Numbered from the stretch's first letter, positions 12,320 to 25,840 are shown. The stretch is 64,000 nucleotides of DNA from Luzula sylvatica (GCA_946800325.1 OX326960.1:51269355-51333354); one strand, 5' to 3'. Notes: generated by a model from the letters alone, not told the origin. Numbers and translations are program-made.

Positions 12320-12320
12320 T

Positions 12321-13363
12321 TGTTGGGAATTATTCCGACCCCAGGCCCGCGCAGCAGATATGAAGGCCCGGTCCGGTTCCCAAATCCCAAAATCACGCTT
12401 CGATATCGGGGGTAAGATGCAAAGTAGGATAGACGATTACCAGCGTGAAATTGATCACGCACGACGGGTTGGTCGCTCGCATCCTTCTCTTCTTCGGTGT
12501 CACGTTAGTGACTAGCTCGTGCGTCCCATACCACACGTCTCCCACCGTCTTGACACGCCTCCGGTTGTCTTCATGCGTCCCATGCCCACACGCTTCCACA
12601 TCCTATTACTCGTTTACTTCTCCTTCGGTTTGATCACAATCAAAGAGCCACAAGTGTCGCTCCTCTACTCGTATCCACCGTGAGTCGTAGCACCTCGGTT
12701 ACGGGTATACCTGCCTAGACGATATACCGGTAAACTTGCTTGATTGAATTTGATTCTCTAAACCGAGAAAAACTCTTTTTCTCGTTTCTCTCTTTTCATA
12801 CCCTTTCACTCTCAGGAAAGATGATTCTCTATTTCTGAATTAATTAGATTAATTCAATTGCTTGGACTGAATAGACTGAATAGAGGAGAGAGAAAACATC
12901 CTATTTATATCACATAGGATTATGATAGGCCAAAAGGTACGTATATCTAATATACACCTTTTCACACAGAAAACTGCATGTACCCTTTCAGTATTCTGTC
13001 AAAACGAAATTGTTAAATTCCTTTAACAGACTTTCAATCTTCACTAAAGTTGTAGATAATCTTATTATATTTCCAACCCAATTTGGCCCAGCCCAATTGA
13101 TGTTCGTATGCAAAAGTTATGATAGTTTTACTAACTGTATGTCAAACTGTTGCACCCTTTCGGTATTTCATTAAAACGACACTGATACTTCGTTCATATG
13201 AAATATATTTCTTCATGAAAGTTATAGATAATCTCATTATCTATCTAACCCAATTTGAACCATTCATATTGAATTCCTTAACTGAAAGTTATGCCCACGA
13301 ACGCGTACGTTTGTTTATCCTTGTGTACACTTTTACGGTTGATCCGAAACTGTATTTCTTTCA
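12321..13363 (-). repeat. LTR C, Ty1-copia family 1 (5' LTR)
   Basis: This LTR of about 1,043 bp runs from TGTTGGGAATTATTCC at 12,321 to AACTGTATTTCTTTCA at 13,363. It has the conserved block CTCTACTCGTATCCACCGTG at 12,664-12,683 and a minus-strand TATA box at 12,901-12,910. It is closest to LTR B and to the truncated LTR at 58,354. The sequence beyond 13,363 is the middle of another copy's pol, not the usual flanking host DNA. Confidence 0.85.
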
Positions 13364-16114
13364 CTTAGAAACCGCAATATACTCCGCCTCCATAATAGAA
13401 TCGTAAACCCCGTTGGTTGTGTGGAACTTTTCCACATAACCGCGTCTTCGTTGAAGCAAAACACGTACACACTTCGCGATCGAAAGTCATGATACATGTT
13501 TGGAAACTTCCGTTGGTATAACTCTTTATAACTAACGCGTCCTCCACCCCAATATAGATGTGAAATTATATCCTTAATCCTTTCTTAAAGTATTTAAGGA
13601 CAATCTTAACCGTTTTCAATGCAAATCCCGATGAGGTCAGGGATACATAACCATTATGTATTCATTGTGTATAACCATTATACACATACATGAGATAGAC
13701 TCGTGTAATCACATTACATTCAAACACATGTGGTTCCCCTGGATTTCACTGATAGCAAAATTAGAAGCTTCATGCGTACGACATACGACCACATACATAT
13801 CATGGCATACATGATAGATCCTAACATCGAAATGTAGAGAATCATATCCATGCTATTTTCCGCTTTGCTCGATGTCTCACATTGAGCCTTAGAAAATGTA
13901 TGCCATTCGACATTGGGAGATAAATCCTCCAAGGAGTTATATCATGAAAACCATTTTCAACAATTTATCGATGTATGTGCTTTGACCTAGACAGAGGAGT
14001 TTCTTAGATCTATGATATAAATCTTCACGCTTAAATTATAAGCGGCCTCACCTAAATCTTTCATAGAGAAACAAGTACGCAAGTACTTATTGACTTCCGT
14101 AAACATCGGATTGTCGTTTCCCATGATCAATATGTCATCCACATATAACAAAAGAAATACAGTGCGGCTCCCAATAACCTTCATGTATACACAAACTTGT
14201 ATTTGTCGTGATAATGTTATAACCGTTTATGACTTCGTCAAAACAAATATTCCAATTCCGAGAAGCTTTCTTCAACCCAACATATGGATCGTCGAAGCCT
14301 TCATACCTTTCCCCGATTTTTGAATCGACAAAACCGTCAGGTTGTATCAAGTAGACATCCTTGAATAAAATATATGTTAAGAAACGCGGTTTTGACATCA
14401 ATTTTTTCATATCTTATAGTCATAATATGCGACTATGGCAAATAGAATTCGAGTAGATATAAACAAGGCAACATGCGAAAACGTTTGTTCATAGTCTAAC
14501 CTTGAATTTGTGTGAAACGTTTCGCGACTAGACTCGTTTTGTAAATATGCATTTTCCTATCCATGTCGGTTTTCTTCTTGAAAACCAATTTATATTCCAC
14601 GGGTCTAACTTGAGAGATGGTTAAATCAAATTTTCAAACTTGATAACATACATGGATCGAATCTCAGATTTCATGGCACTATGCCATTTTAAATCTTTAC
14701 TCCTCATAGACTCCTCGTAGGATATCGACTCATCATATATGAATTCGATCTCATCATCATTAACCACGATAAAATCATACCGTATCGGCTCTTGACGAGT
14801 CCTACTAGATCTACGAAGTGAGCCTTGTGCACTTGACTTCGGATCCTCAACTATTGACGGATTCGAGTTAACATTCATCGGCTCAATATTTATTTCCAGG
14901 TCTCCAACTATTTCGAGATTTATTCTACTCCCACTAGCCCGCATAGAGATAAATGACCTCAAGTTCCAAACTTGTGCGCATAATGTCCTCCTGTAAGAAG
15001 GTATCTCTTCGAGCCATGAAAATCTCATTTTCTCCATGACTTTAGAATTAATATCCTTTAGTTTCCCTAAGGATATCCAATAAATAGAAATTCTCATATT
15101 TGGGATCGAGTTTATCCGAAACAAATTTTCGGATGTATACTCCTATCCACAAATCTTATCAAATGACAACTCCGGAACCTTTCCGATCCATATCTCATAT
15201 GGCTTCTTTTGTACTGATTATAAGTTTTATGGTTCATATCTCATATGCAACCATCCATTAGTGGCAAATGATGCGGTCTCAAGGGCATATCCCCAAAACA
15301 ATTTCCGGAGATCAGTTTGATTCATCATCTATTGAACCATGTCCAACATGTTGTCGATTCCACTTCTTTGACACATCATGACGTTTCGGGTGGAGTTAAT
15401 TATGAAATGATTCCATACTTATTTAGATGATCATCAAACTCAAAACTCGACCACTCGGCTCCTCAATCCTATCGAATGAGCTTTGATTTTCTTGCCAAGT
15501 TGATTATTGTACTTTATCCTGAAAATCCTTGAACTTTTCAAACGCTTGAACTTTATAGAATTTTGGTAAAGACTTGTATCATATACAATCTCGTTGCATG
15601 TGTGAATTCTATCTATGTCCCAAACTCCAATCCTATTGGCGTGGACGGTTAAGTCACAATCATACTCAACGTATCGTTCAAATTAACTAATAATAACTCA
15701 GCTTTAGCCTAAACCCTTATTAGTCCTTATTTAACGTTTTCCACCCCGCCAATAGCTACAATATCACATGTCGGCTTTAGCTTAAACCCATATGAAACGT
15801 AGTACCGACCATGGTGGTTGTTAATATGGAAGGCATTTCCATGACTTAAGTATTGTGAGAGATCATGCCAATGCATGTTAAATCTTTGACATAATCTAAT
15901 TATATCAATATATCACAAGTTTTATTGATCATTAACTCTTAATAATCAATTTATATGAAAGTATGTATGATGAAGATTTTATCGTTATAAAGAACAAACA
16001 ATTTTGAGTTTCGTAGCCAAAGTTGTCGCAAAAACAAAAAACAACATCTAGGGAGCGTGAAAAATGGTCCAGGGACATGAAAAATGACCCTGGGGGCATG
16101 ACTGTCAAGTCCCC
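13364..16114 (-). mobile_element. Ty1-copia family 1, third copy, left-truncated
   Basis: The internal region of a minus-strand copy joins LTR C directly in the RNase H/reverse-transcriptase part; it corresponds to the first copy from about 8,030 onward. It continues past the solo LTR at 16,115-17,058 into the leader at 17,059-17,454 and LTR D. Its own 3' LTR and 3' end are missing. Coding remains are listed separately. Confidence 0.75.
13720..15124 (-). pseudogene. Ty1-copia reverse transcriptase remnants
   Basis: Four minus-strand pieces follow copia order. 14,621-15,124 is the linker before reverse transcriptase (RRSSRTRQEPIRYDF). 14,135-14,410 has the palm region (VYLIQPDGFVDSK, VGLKKASRNWNICFDEV). 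13,987-14,184 has the catalytic YVDD box in LLLYVDDILIMGN and FSMKDLGEA. 13,720-13,932 has MLGSIMYAMICMWS, the 'VGSIMYAM' landmark before RNase H. The YVDD residues survive, but the reading frame is broken between every piece, so no enzyme can be made. Confidence 0.85.
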
Positions 16115-17058
16115 TGAAGGAAATACAGTTACAGATCAACTAGTAGATTGTGTACATGAGGGTAGATGAACATACGTGTTCGTCGGAACGATTGGATGCA
16201 TAATAAGATTATGCAAATCGTACAGAAATTACATAGTCCGTCATGTCTCACCATATGGTCCGTCATGACTCACACTAGTGTATTTTTGTGTAGGCCAATC
16301 TGTGAGTATACCGTCATGACGCACTGGATGCGTCATGATGCACAATCCTGTCTGCCATCACGGAGCACAATAGTAACGGCTAGATCTAGTACTCGTGACA
16401 CGTGTGTCACGACGCACCATATCGTGCGTCATGACGCACTGTGATCCAAAGTCTGGATTAGCAGTTTTGATACTCATTAATGCCCCGTTAATGGAGGCTT
16501 TGATTATAAGATCTCAACAACTCCTCTCTCTCTCATGCCTGTTCATTCTAGATCTGAAAGAGAGAAAAACTTGTGAGACAAGTTGAAGATATACTCCATT
16601 AGAGAGATTGGATTTGAGCAAGTTTGTGGCAAGTTTTAGGGGAATTTGCCGCAACCGAAAGACGCGAGCTCGAGGTGGATACGAGTAGAGAAATCTCACG
16701 TGAGATTTTATGGTGTGATCAATCGAGAATAAGGTCGAGCAAGGTCGGAGACGAACCGGAGGAATTCCGGTTGTATATGACAAAAGGAACTTCGAGCAAG
16801 GTGTCGAATCGCGCGGCGCGTGGGACGTGCGTGTCGCCGGAGTTGAAGCAAGGACAGCAGCAACTACGCAAGAATCAACCCGTCTCCGTGATCAATTTCA
16901 CGTGGTATGATTCTCTATGAATTAAGAGTTAATTTCATAGGTTTTAGTTGCAATTCTTGATTCGTACTTTGGAGTCGTTGATGTGGTCCTCGGGATCTGG
17001 TCGGACCGGGCCTCACAATCCGCTGCACGGGGCTAGGTAGTGACGCCGATACCCAACA
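16115..17058 (+). repeat. LTR F, solo LTR inserted in the third copy
   Basis: A 944-bp LTR in plus orientation runs from TGAAGGAAATACAGTT to ACCCAACA. It splits a leader that is continuous in the sister copies. Flanks are CCCC on the left and CCCCC on the right, a plausible short target duplication. It carries GTCATGAC-type palindromes at 16,240-16,440 and the conserved block GTGGATACGAGTAGAG at 16,676-16,691. No internal region is attached, so it is a solo LTR left by recombination. Confidence 0.8.
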
Positions 17059-17454
17059 CCCCCAACACCCCGTGTCTGTCATGACGGACTAGACCCTCCT
17101 TCATGATGGACTAGACCCTGGGGATGGGAAAAAATCACCCTGGGGAACGTCTGTTGTGACGCTGGGAAGGTCCGTCGTGACGCAGAAACTCACGTCGGGG
17201 ACGCAGAAACTCTGATTTTCTGTAGTTTTCGCCGTTTCTTCCATTTCCGCCATTTTCAAAATGACCAATCGCGAAACTCTTTCAAGGTCATTTCTAGATA
17301 CTCTCAATCATCACACGATTGATCTCTAGTGAATTCCTGTTGTGTTTTTAATCGAAATTGAGTTTCTAAATATCTAAATTTATGCAAATGTGCGTATAAC
17401 ACTTATACAACTATGATTCGACCCTCAAATCGATGGCGATAGCTCTGATGCCAC
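17059..17454 (-). mobile_element. 5' leader of the third copy with primer-binding site
   Basis: The leader aligns with 12,060-12,320: shared landmarks are 'ctctcaatcat', 'gattgatctctagtgaatt' and 'actatgattcgaccctc'. The primer-binding site is GCTCTGATGCCA on plus at 17,442-17,453, one base different from the one at 12,308. The start holds a GTCATGAC-type palindrome group (17,070-17,200), partly decayed. Confidence 0.75.
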
Positions 17455-18348
17455 TGTAGGGTAAAGTTGCACTTGAAGCCCCACACTGCGGAAGTGAGGG
17501 CCCCGAGTCCGGAATACCCTAATCCCCGAGATCACGCCACCTCTCCGAGAGTATGATGCATATAAAAAATCAAACAACTTACCACGCGAAAATGATCGCG
17601 TACGAAGGGTTGATCACTTCTATTTTCTCTCCTTATGCTTTCTCCATGTCTTTACTTGCATCCTATACCACACACCTTCACGTCTTCGAGCACTCCTTCG
17701 TTGTCATATACAACCACAAGCGTCGGCTTCGGTTGTTCCTCCAAGTCCCACTCGGTTCATCCTCTAGTACGACCACAATCAAGGATGAAATGCACGATCC
17801 CTCTACTCGTATCCACCGTGAGATATCGTCTATCGGTTATGACACACAACTGCCTAGACGATGTGTGCGTAAACGTGCTTGATTCGATCGGATTCTCAAT
17901 CCGGGAAAAAAAGTTTTTCCCCTTTCTCTCTCTAGTGTTGACAATCTTTCAACAATTGATAGAATGATTTGGACATGGTTAGACTCAATAGAGGAGAGAG
18001 AAACATCCTATTTATACTACATTAGAATAATAATTGGGTCAAAGGTTTTGTATATCCAATATACACTTCCACCATCATGTTCTTTTGAACGAACAGTAGG
18101 GTTCGTTCAACGAGCCGCTTTCTGTCATGAGTATGTATAAAATAGTTTTATACTTGAAGTGGTCCACTCTCTGTCTCATTTATGTGTTAATTACAAATTA
18201 TATTTGAAGTAGTCCGTTCGAACGAACCATTCTCTGGAACTTAACTTTGCACAATCCTATTATGCATTTAATTAAACCCGTGAACATTCATGTTCATATA
18301 TCCTTATATGTACACTTTTACAGTTGATACAAAACTGTATTTCCTTCA
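17455..18348 (-). repeat. LTR D, Ty1-copia family 1 (5' LTR of third copy)
   Basis: The 894-bp LTR starts TGTAGGGTAAAGTTGCAC right after the primer-binding site and ends AACTGTATTTCCTTCA at 18,348. It carries the conserved block at 17,801-17,820, a minus-strand TATA box near 18,008-18,016 and GTTCGAAC-type palindromes (18,080-18,235). It lies inside an older LTR of the A type, whose end follows at 18,349. Confidence 0.82.
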
Positions 18349-18587
18349 CATATGGTCCGTCATGACGGACTAGCGTGTTTGGTTGAATTTGGCTAAGACA
18401 ATAACCCTTACTGACTGTGCATGCCTCGTTGCATCGTGACGCATCATATGATGCGTCATGACGCACTGCATGGAAAACCCGAATTCTGCACAATCTCATT
18501 ATGCATTCATTCGTTTTCTTCAACGCGTACGTTAATGTGTCCTTATATGTACTCTTTTACGGTTGATCCAGAACTATATTTCCTTCA
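18349..18587 (-). repeat. LTR E, end fragment of an A-type LTR
   Basis: The fragment matches the right end of LTR A (4,150-4,391), including 'ggactagcgtgtttgg' and the terminal AACTATATTTCCTTCA. It starts in mid-LTR directly after LTR D, so the D element landed inside this older LTR. It has several GTCATGAC-type palindromes. Confidence 0.75.
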
Positions 18588-20859
18588 GATAGAACATTGT
18601 AAATCGTTTGTGGATAGAAGTTACCACAAAGACACAAGTTGCCATTACGACATTCCCGGGGACGTAGGTACTTGTGAACATCGATTTGGTCGATTAGCAA
18701 GTAACAAAGAGTTAAAGTAAGTACTCTCTGCCGAACTGTGTAATCATATTGCGCGTCAATTTGATTCGTTTGGTATTTTTTATTTTTGTTAATTAATTTC
18801 TGCGATATTTCAATTACTAGTTAATTAACAAAGCATTGCCAAATTAAGTACTATTAAAAGTCAGAAATATGAATTAATCCATTATTCTTACCTATTCACT
18901 CCTCTAGGTCATTTAGAAACAAAAGTTTGTTCATCCTTTACATTTATTCTCTTCAATTTAGAATAATGCATTGTCCATTGTACGTTTGCCCTCAATCCTT
19001 ACACACCTCGAAACATATTTGTGTCCCCTATGAGATCCCTACATTCCTTTTTCATGTTCAACTCTATCCCCAATGCACTTTCTCTGCAGCCGTTCTAATT
19101 CACCAATGGTAGGAAGGGTGTCAACAAGACTTCTGACATGAAGCAGCTTGGCATCTGCATTGGATGCTGAAAATGTTTGTAAGCCACTCTTATTCACGAC
19201 AACAATTCGTTTGATGCAATTGAATCTTATCTAATGAAACAGTTTTTTTTTCCGTCTCCATTAGTTGCACCGTTTGTTTTGATCGCGTGAAACTTGGTTG
19301 GCCGAAACTTTGGAACCACCGGCCCGGCGACCGTCGTGTCCACCTACCTCTCCACTGGTTGTTCTTCCTTTCTTTTCCAAATTTTGTCAACCTTGTTGTT
19401 TTTTCCTTTCTTCTCCTGTTTACGTACCCAGATCTTCTTAACATACCCCACCAGCTTCTTTGCCAAGCTTTGGAGACTCCTTGGCCATTAGGCAGGAAAT
19501 TCATCCGCATTCTCACTCGCCTGAGTTGCCGGATTATTGGAATTTCCTTGAAAATTTATGTTTTCAGCCCTCAAATTTTGTCCCACCGAGGCACCATTTA
19601 TTCCATTGCCCCCTTGCTTCCCTTTCTATTTCTTGATAGTGATTCGGTTTCTCAAATCCCAGATGAATAACCTGCTCAATATTGTCAACGAAAGACATGC
19701 ACCCTTCTTCAATAGTTTCTCTCTCAGAATTTCACACATAATGGAATTTTCTCTGGTGTATCACAAAAATTATTATTGGTACATCGATGTAATCCCCTTC
19801 TGGCGCAAAATACATACCAATATTAATTGGTGTTCACGTTGATCCCTTGAGTAGATCTGTGATATACGACGTGTTAATAGCCCATATCGGTATATCTCTG
19901 AGCTTTATATCTACATAGAAGTATGAGGGTTAATGCGTCATCTCCCACCGATGAGTGATTGACATTGTTGTGAACTGAATCTCCCCCATTGTCACGATGA
20001 AATATGTAGAATGAGTCTTGTAAACTTGACATTCTCCACATCTTCTCATTAAATGCTCGCTTATGTCTGTTGCTAATGCCTGGTTTGAGTTTCGAAACTT
20101 AAATGTAAGCCGATCTCAACATAAAATCATTTCCATGCAATATGGGTCGTCTTGGTGGAAAGTACATGATTCGTTCAAACGACATGTTGTTGAGATAGTA
20201 TTCAAAGTGAAGTCATATCGTTGTTTCTTGGTTTGGGAGTGGATTTAGGTTTACCTTTGAGAGGTTGTTTGAGAAGGCAATGCTTTACTATGAGACCAAG
20301 ACTAATGTATTTATATAATTTGATGGGATATCTACAATCGCATCTGATATGAAGAGTCGCTAGGCATCTGTAGTAATGTCTTTTTTGGTTCCCTTCTCCA
20401 ATTTTTATCAAGATTTTCTTGTACTTCCAACAAAGTCTTGAATATTTGTGCATTACTTTTTGCATGCTTGTTCTCATCATTTCCTTTTAGAAAACCGCCA
20501 TCTTTTTCTTTTTTGTTTAGATTGGCCGTTTGGATCGCTCGATGAGAAGACAATACGTTTCATTCCTAAGACCCGCTTGATCTTATCTGGAATGTTCTTT
20601 CCATGCAATCTTTATCATTACTTTTTGTTGGCTATTTGAAAAATTTCACCCGGAAGCTGAACTTCAACCGGAAGCTGCAGAGATTTCGTCTTGTTATCAG
20701 TAGCTCTTTGTTGTCCAAAATCGTCTCTGAATCGCCTTGGAATCTTCTCCAGAAAAGCTTCATCAGCTCTTTCTCTTTGAGCTAAAATAGGTCCCAGGAG
20801 TGTTTTTTTTTCCAATTTCAGTTATTTTTACTCATTTAGTTAATTTGTTCTGTTTTATG
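18588..20859. other. Spacer with no recognised gene
   Basis: I find only short frames on both strands. The minus strand at about 19,190-20,560 has several Lys/Arg-rich pieces (for example TTRLTKFGKERKNNQWRGR) that might be a decayed ORF1 or gag-like protein of a retroelement, but no zinc knuckle or other motif confirms it. No RNA gene is visible. Confidence 0.4.
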
Positions 20860-21120
20860 TTATTAGCAATGCTTTAAATAGCGTGTAGCGGCACGCATCG
20901 TTTTGACGTTTAATTTAGCGATTAGCGTTAGCGGGCGATATAACGCCGCTTCACCATCGCAGCGGATTTTGATCAAAATTATTATTTTAATAATAATACA
21001 ATATGTGTATAAATATAATTTGGCGGCTCAATATTATAAATAAAATTATATTGAATGCTTATTTATATCAACCACAGAAACTAACAAAAATTAAAAATTC
21101 ATCTGTAAGAAAAATATATT

Positions 21121-21335
21121 ATCATCATCATCATCATCGTTATTATTATTATTATTATGAGTATTATTACTTATTACTCTTATTTTTATTTTTATTATTA
21201 TATTATTGTAATTATAATAATGATATTGATATTTGTTGTTGTTATTATCTTATTCTTCCTATAATAATAATAATTATTATTATTATTTAATAACAATAAT
21301 TATTATTGTATACTAATAATTAATTTTTATTATTA
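21121..21335. repeat. ATT/ATC trinucleotide repeats, left block
   Basis: Imperfect arrays of ATC, ATT and AAT units fill this stretch of the hAT-like element. A matching block is on the other side of the SINE (21,690-21,870). Long frames through it are low-complexity and not genes. Confidence 0.85.
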
Positions 21336-21560
21336 TTTTTTTTTTTTTGAGTAAATTCGGAGAGGGCTCAAAGTCCCCCTTCCAAACACAATCTTTTTTT
21401 TTTTTCTTTTCTTTTTTTTATTACAAACCCGTAGGCCACACATTCTATTCACTCATTTAACATTTAATCTATAATCCAGTGTCCCCGCCGGGAATCGAAC
21501 CCCACACCTCTCGCTCCCTAGCCAAGAGGTGTGACCAACTAGACTAACTCTAGTTGGCAT
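21336..21560 (-). mobile_element. tRNA-derived SINE
   Basis: Read on the minus strand, the sequence has an RNA polymerase III box A (TAGTCTAGTTGG, 21,535-21,546) and a perfect box B (GGTTCGATTCC, 21,491-21,501) with tRNA-like spacing. It ends in a poly(A) run seen as T's at 21,338-21,349. The 5' end begins close to AATGCCAACTAGAG at 21,560. It would depend on LINE enzymes for movement. Its 5' end touches the poly(A) of another element at 21,561. Confidence 0.82.
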
Positions 21561-21680
21561 TTTTTTTTTTTTTTTTTTTTGATAAACTTTTGTAATGAGA
21601 TATCAAAATAAAATATGAATAACAAGCCCAAAACCCTCAGATATCATCCGAGAATCAAAAAGAGAATCAAAGAAAAGATT
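21561..21680 (-). mobile_element. LINE-type 3' tail
   Basis: A run of T's (21,561-21,582) followed by GATAAACTTTTGTAATGAG on plus reads as a 3' untranslated end plus poly(A) on the minus strand, a pattern typical of plant L1-like LINE tails. No coding part is present. Confidence 0.45.
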
Positions 21681-21689
21681 GTGTAATGA

Positions 21690-21822
21690 TAATAACAATT
21701 ATTGTTATTGTTATTATTATTATTATTTGTACTATTACTATTATTATTATTATCATTATTTTATTATTATTATTGTTATTCTTACAATTGTTATTATTAG
21801 TTTTAACATTATTATGATTTTC

Positions 21823-21853
<31 letters not shown>

Positions 21854-21870
21854 TAATAATAATAATAATC
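21690..21870. repeat. ATT/AAT trinucleotide repeats, right block
   Basis: Imperfect ATT and AAT arrays end shortly before the TAGCG-rich right end of the hAT-like element. No gene is present. Confidence 0.85.
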
Positions 21871-22055
21871 ACGTTATAGCACCGCTACGGCCGCTATATT
21901 TGAACACTTCATGCTATAGCAGTCCGCTATAGCGTTGCAGCGGAACAAAACGCTACGGAGCTAAATTCTGAAGCGATGCAACGTTTAACTCCAAAAATCC
22001 GCTATAGCGCGCTGTAGCGCCGCTACAGCGTCGCTATTTAAAACACTCTTATTAG

Positions 22056-22571
22056 TGTAAATCACACGTAATATTTTTCAATTCCATCATACGCCGCATC
22101 AAAGAAAAACTCGGCAATCATCAATTTTTTTATTAAATCAAGACTTGTCAAGAAAGGAAAAAAAACAAGCGCTAATTACGTGCTTTCGTAATATGGCAAG
22201 AAAGATGTGTTAGAGTAGAGAAGAATTTAAGAATGAAAGAAGGCTAGTAATAGTAATCCCGGAAAAGATTAGCGAATTTAAAGCAGCTAATGGGGCCAAT
22301 GAAACGACAATTAACAATAAAACATCTTTCTCGTACTGTCAATGTCATCTTCTGTAATTTAAATTACTTGTAAATCATCTCATGCAATTAAACCTTCTTT
22401 ATATCAATAAAACATTGGGTGTAGGTCTAGAGCCTACCTCAATTCATAAAATATAAAAAAAACCCCACCAGGAATTAAACACTCAACATTTCCAATCGGA
22501 AACCATAACATACCCAAATCACTCAGCAAGCAACAAAATAATCAAAAGCACTCCCAAATTTCACCAGTCAA
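22056..22571. other. 3' flank of peroxidase 1
   Basis: This AT-rich DNA must hold the 3' untranslated region and poly(A) site of the peroxidase gene. Around 22,430-22,500 the minus strand has a faint box B-like GTTTAATTCCTG, possibly a decayed SINE, but no clear box A. No separate gene is seen. Confidence 0.4.
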
Positions 22572-24112
<1,541 letters not shown>

Positions 24113-24191
24113 TGATGTTTTGCTTTCTTTTTACTTGGGTAGTGGAGGAAGAAGACACTGGTGATGAATTTCTTGGAGTAATGCACCCTGT

Positions 24192-24199
24192 TATATATA
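24192..24199 (-). promoter_or_regulatory. TATA box of peroxidase 1
   Basis: TATATATA lies 80 bp upstream of the start codon, which leaves a leader of about 50 bases. The start at 24,112 is favoured because it opens a good signal peptide. Confidence 0.65.
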
Positions 24200-25136
24200 T
24201 CTTTGGTTGCGGTATACGACTTTGTTTTTGAAGGTTAATAACATTATCCAACATATTTTTAATTTTATATGGTTAGAGAGCTCAATTGTGTAAGTGTTAT
24301 CATGTTCGAGGATGTCACAAGGAGGTATGTCAAATATTTTGTATTACTCTTCAGGCTTAATCTCACAAGGAAGCGAGAATCAACAGGTTGTACTTTCAGA
24401 AAAAACACGATAGAAAAAATATATAAGTATAGAATTGTGGTATTTTATTCTTATTGAAAATATATATGTGAGTGGATACGCTGAAGGGTTGACAAGTTTA
24501 TTAATACCATATGAGGGTTAAAAATTTGGTGTACACGGCCACGTATTTTTACTTGTGTACCGGTACTGACGTACTGTACTGTTGTCATTTATCTGGTCGA
24601 CATAATTACCCTTGATTTAAGCCAGTTGAGTATCATGAATAATTATAAGGTGCATGAATTTTATTGTTATGAAAATAAGATATATGAGGCTAACAATTGA
24701 AATTAATAAATAATTAATTTTTAAAAACTCAAAGCCTTTTATATTACATAATGAAAGAACAATCCTTCGTATCCAAAATTTCTGTAAATCACTGAATCGT
24801 ATGCAGCAAAATTTCTACAAGAAAAAGGGCTGTGATTGTGAGTGAATAAGAAGGAAAATTTCATCCCCGTTTCGCATGGAAATGGAGAGGTCTAAAATCT
24901 TCCAACCAAAAAAAAAAAATCTAATTTAATTCCTTATTTAATATATACTTTTGACGCTTTCATTGCTAAAACGAGAGATTGCAGTACAAACTAGATATAC
25001 ATTGACATTGTACTAGAGGGTAATGTGTACTGCACAGTCTGCACTTGATAAATGTCAACTATGATTTTTAATAATGCATAATAATAATACAAACCTAACA
25101 AGATTAATTGTGCTTTTTATTGAAATTATAATAAAA
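24200..25136. other. Upstream spacer of peroxidase 1, no gene
   Basis: This is AT-rich intergenic DNA. Only short meaningless frames are present. It includes the region where distal promoter elements of the peroxidase would lie, but I recognise none with confidence. Confidence 0.5.
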
Positions 25137-25840
25137 TTAATTTTTGACCCCTGTGATGTAAATGAAAACAATTTTGAAATCTAATTGGCTAGAACCTTAC
25201 GTGTGCGACGTGGTAGCGTGTACCGAAGATTTTTTTTAATTACATTATCTTATTTTTCTATCCAAATCAATACCCGAATATCCAGTATATTTTCGTAAAA
25301 TATGTTTGTAGCTTCTCCTTGTTCTCGAAGAGAGGCAGAATTTTTTCTTTTATTTGCATCATAAGCATTGTATAAATGCATTTTGCAAATGAAAATATAG
25401 TAATTTATGTTTGTGCGAACTGCAACTATATATAGTGTTTTTTTTTTGTTGAGAATCAATGTATACATATACTGTTATTATTACTATATTGTTCTTCTTT
25501 GTATTATTAATATTTACTATGTTGTCGTTAATTTTTAACCCCTGTGATGTAAATGAAAACAATTTTGAAATCTAATCGGCTGGAACCTTACGTGTGCGAC
25601 GTGCTCATGTGTACCGAAGAATTTTTTTAATTACATTATCTTATTTTTCTATCGAAATCAATACCCGAATATCCAGTATATTTTCGTAAAATATGTTTGT
25701 AGCTTCTCCTTGTTCTCGAAGAGAGGCAGAATTTTTTCTTTTATTTGCATCATAAGCATTGTATAAATGCATTTTGCAAACTGCAACTATATATAGTGTT
25801 TTTTTTATTTTTTTTGAGAATCAATGTATAGTCAGAGAAT
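25137..25840. repeat. Tandem duplication, 391-bp period
   Basis: The segment from 25,137 (TTAATTTTTGACCCCTGTGA) is repeated from 25,528 (TTAATTTTTAACCCCTGTGA) with few differences. The second copy lacks about 40 bp around the 'gaaaatatagtaatttatg' part and ends near 25,830. No gene is seen. The high similarity indicates a recent duplication. Confidence 0.85.

Larger units (their letters stand above)
6528..12320 (-). mobile_element. Ty1-copia family 1, internal region of first copy
   Basis: This region lies between LTR B and LTR C and reads on the minus strand. Order from the 5' side: primer-binding site next to LTR C (12,308-12,319), leader with a palindrome cluster (11,895-12,060), gag/pre-integrase remains (around 10,350-11,130), integrase and reverse-transcriptase remains (about 8,000-9,900) and polypurine tract at LTR B. 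No long frame survives; all domains are broken by stops and shifts. The stretch from 7,597 to 12,320 is closely parallel to 53,209-58,353. Such an element would move by a copied RNA made in the cytoplasm, but this copy is defective. Confidence 0.8.
20867..22048. mobile_element. hAT-like non-autonomous element with later insertions
   Basis: The ends form an inverted repeat: CAATGCTTTAAATAGCG on the left and, read inversely, GAGTGTTTTAAATAGCG on the right. The exact direct repeat TTATTAG lies outside both ends (20,860-20,866 and 22,049-22,055), with the next base differing. CARTG-like ends and a 7-8 bp duplication fit the hAT superfamily. Subterminal DNA is full of TAGCG/CGCTA motifs. There is no transposase frame. 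The centre holds ATT/AAT repeats, a SINE and a LINE tail, which inflate the element. Confidence 0.8.

Noticed and set aside
16740..17040. Open frame in LTR F (Arg/Glu-rich, 98 codons)
   Set aside because: It lies across an LTR, is not kept in the related LTR G, and stops differ between copies.
21003..21290. Open frame of 95 codons rich in Tyr, Ile and His
   Set aside because: It is the translation of ATT/ATC/TAT trinucleotide repeats and has no independent support.
21480..21560. Functional tRNA gene
   Set aside because: The boxes are followed by a non-tRNA tail and poly(A), which defines a SINE.
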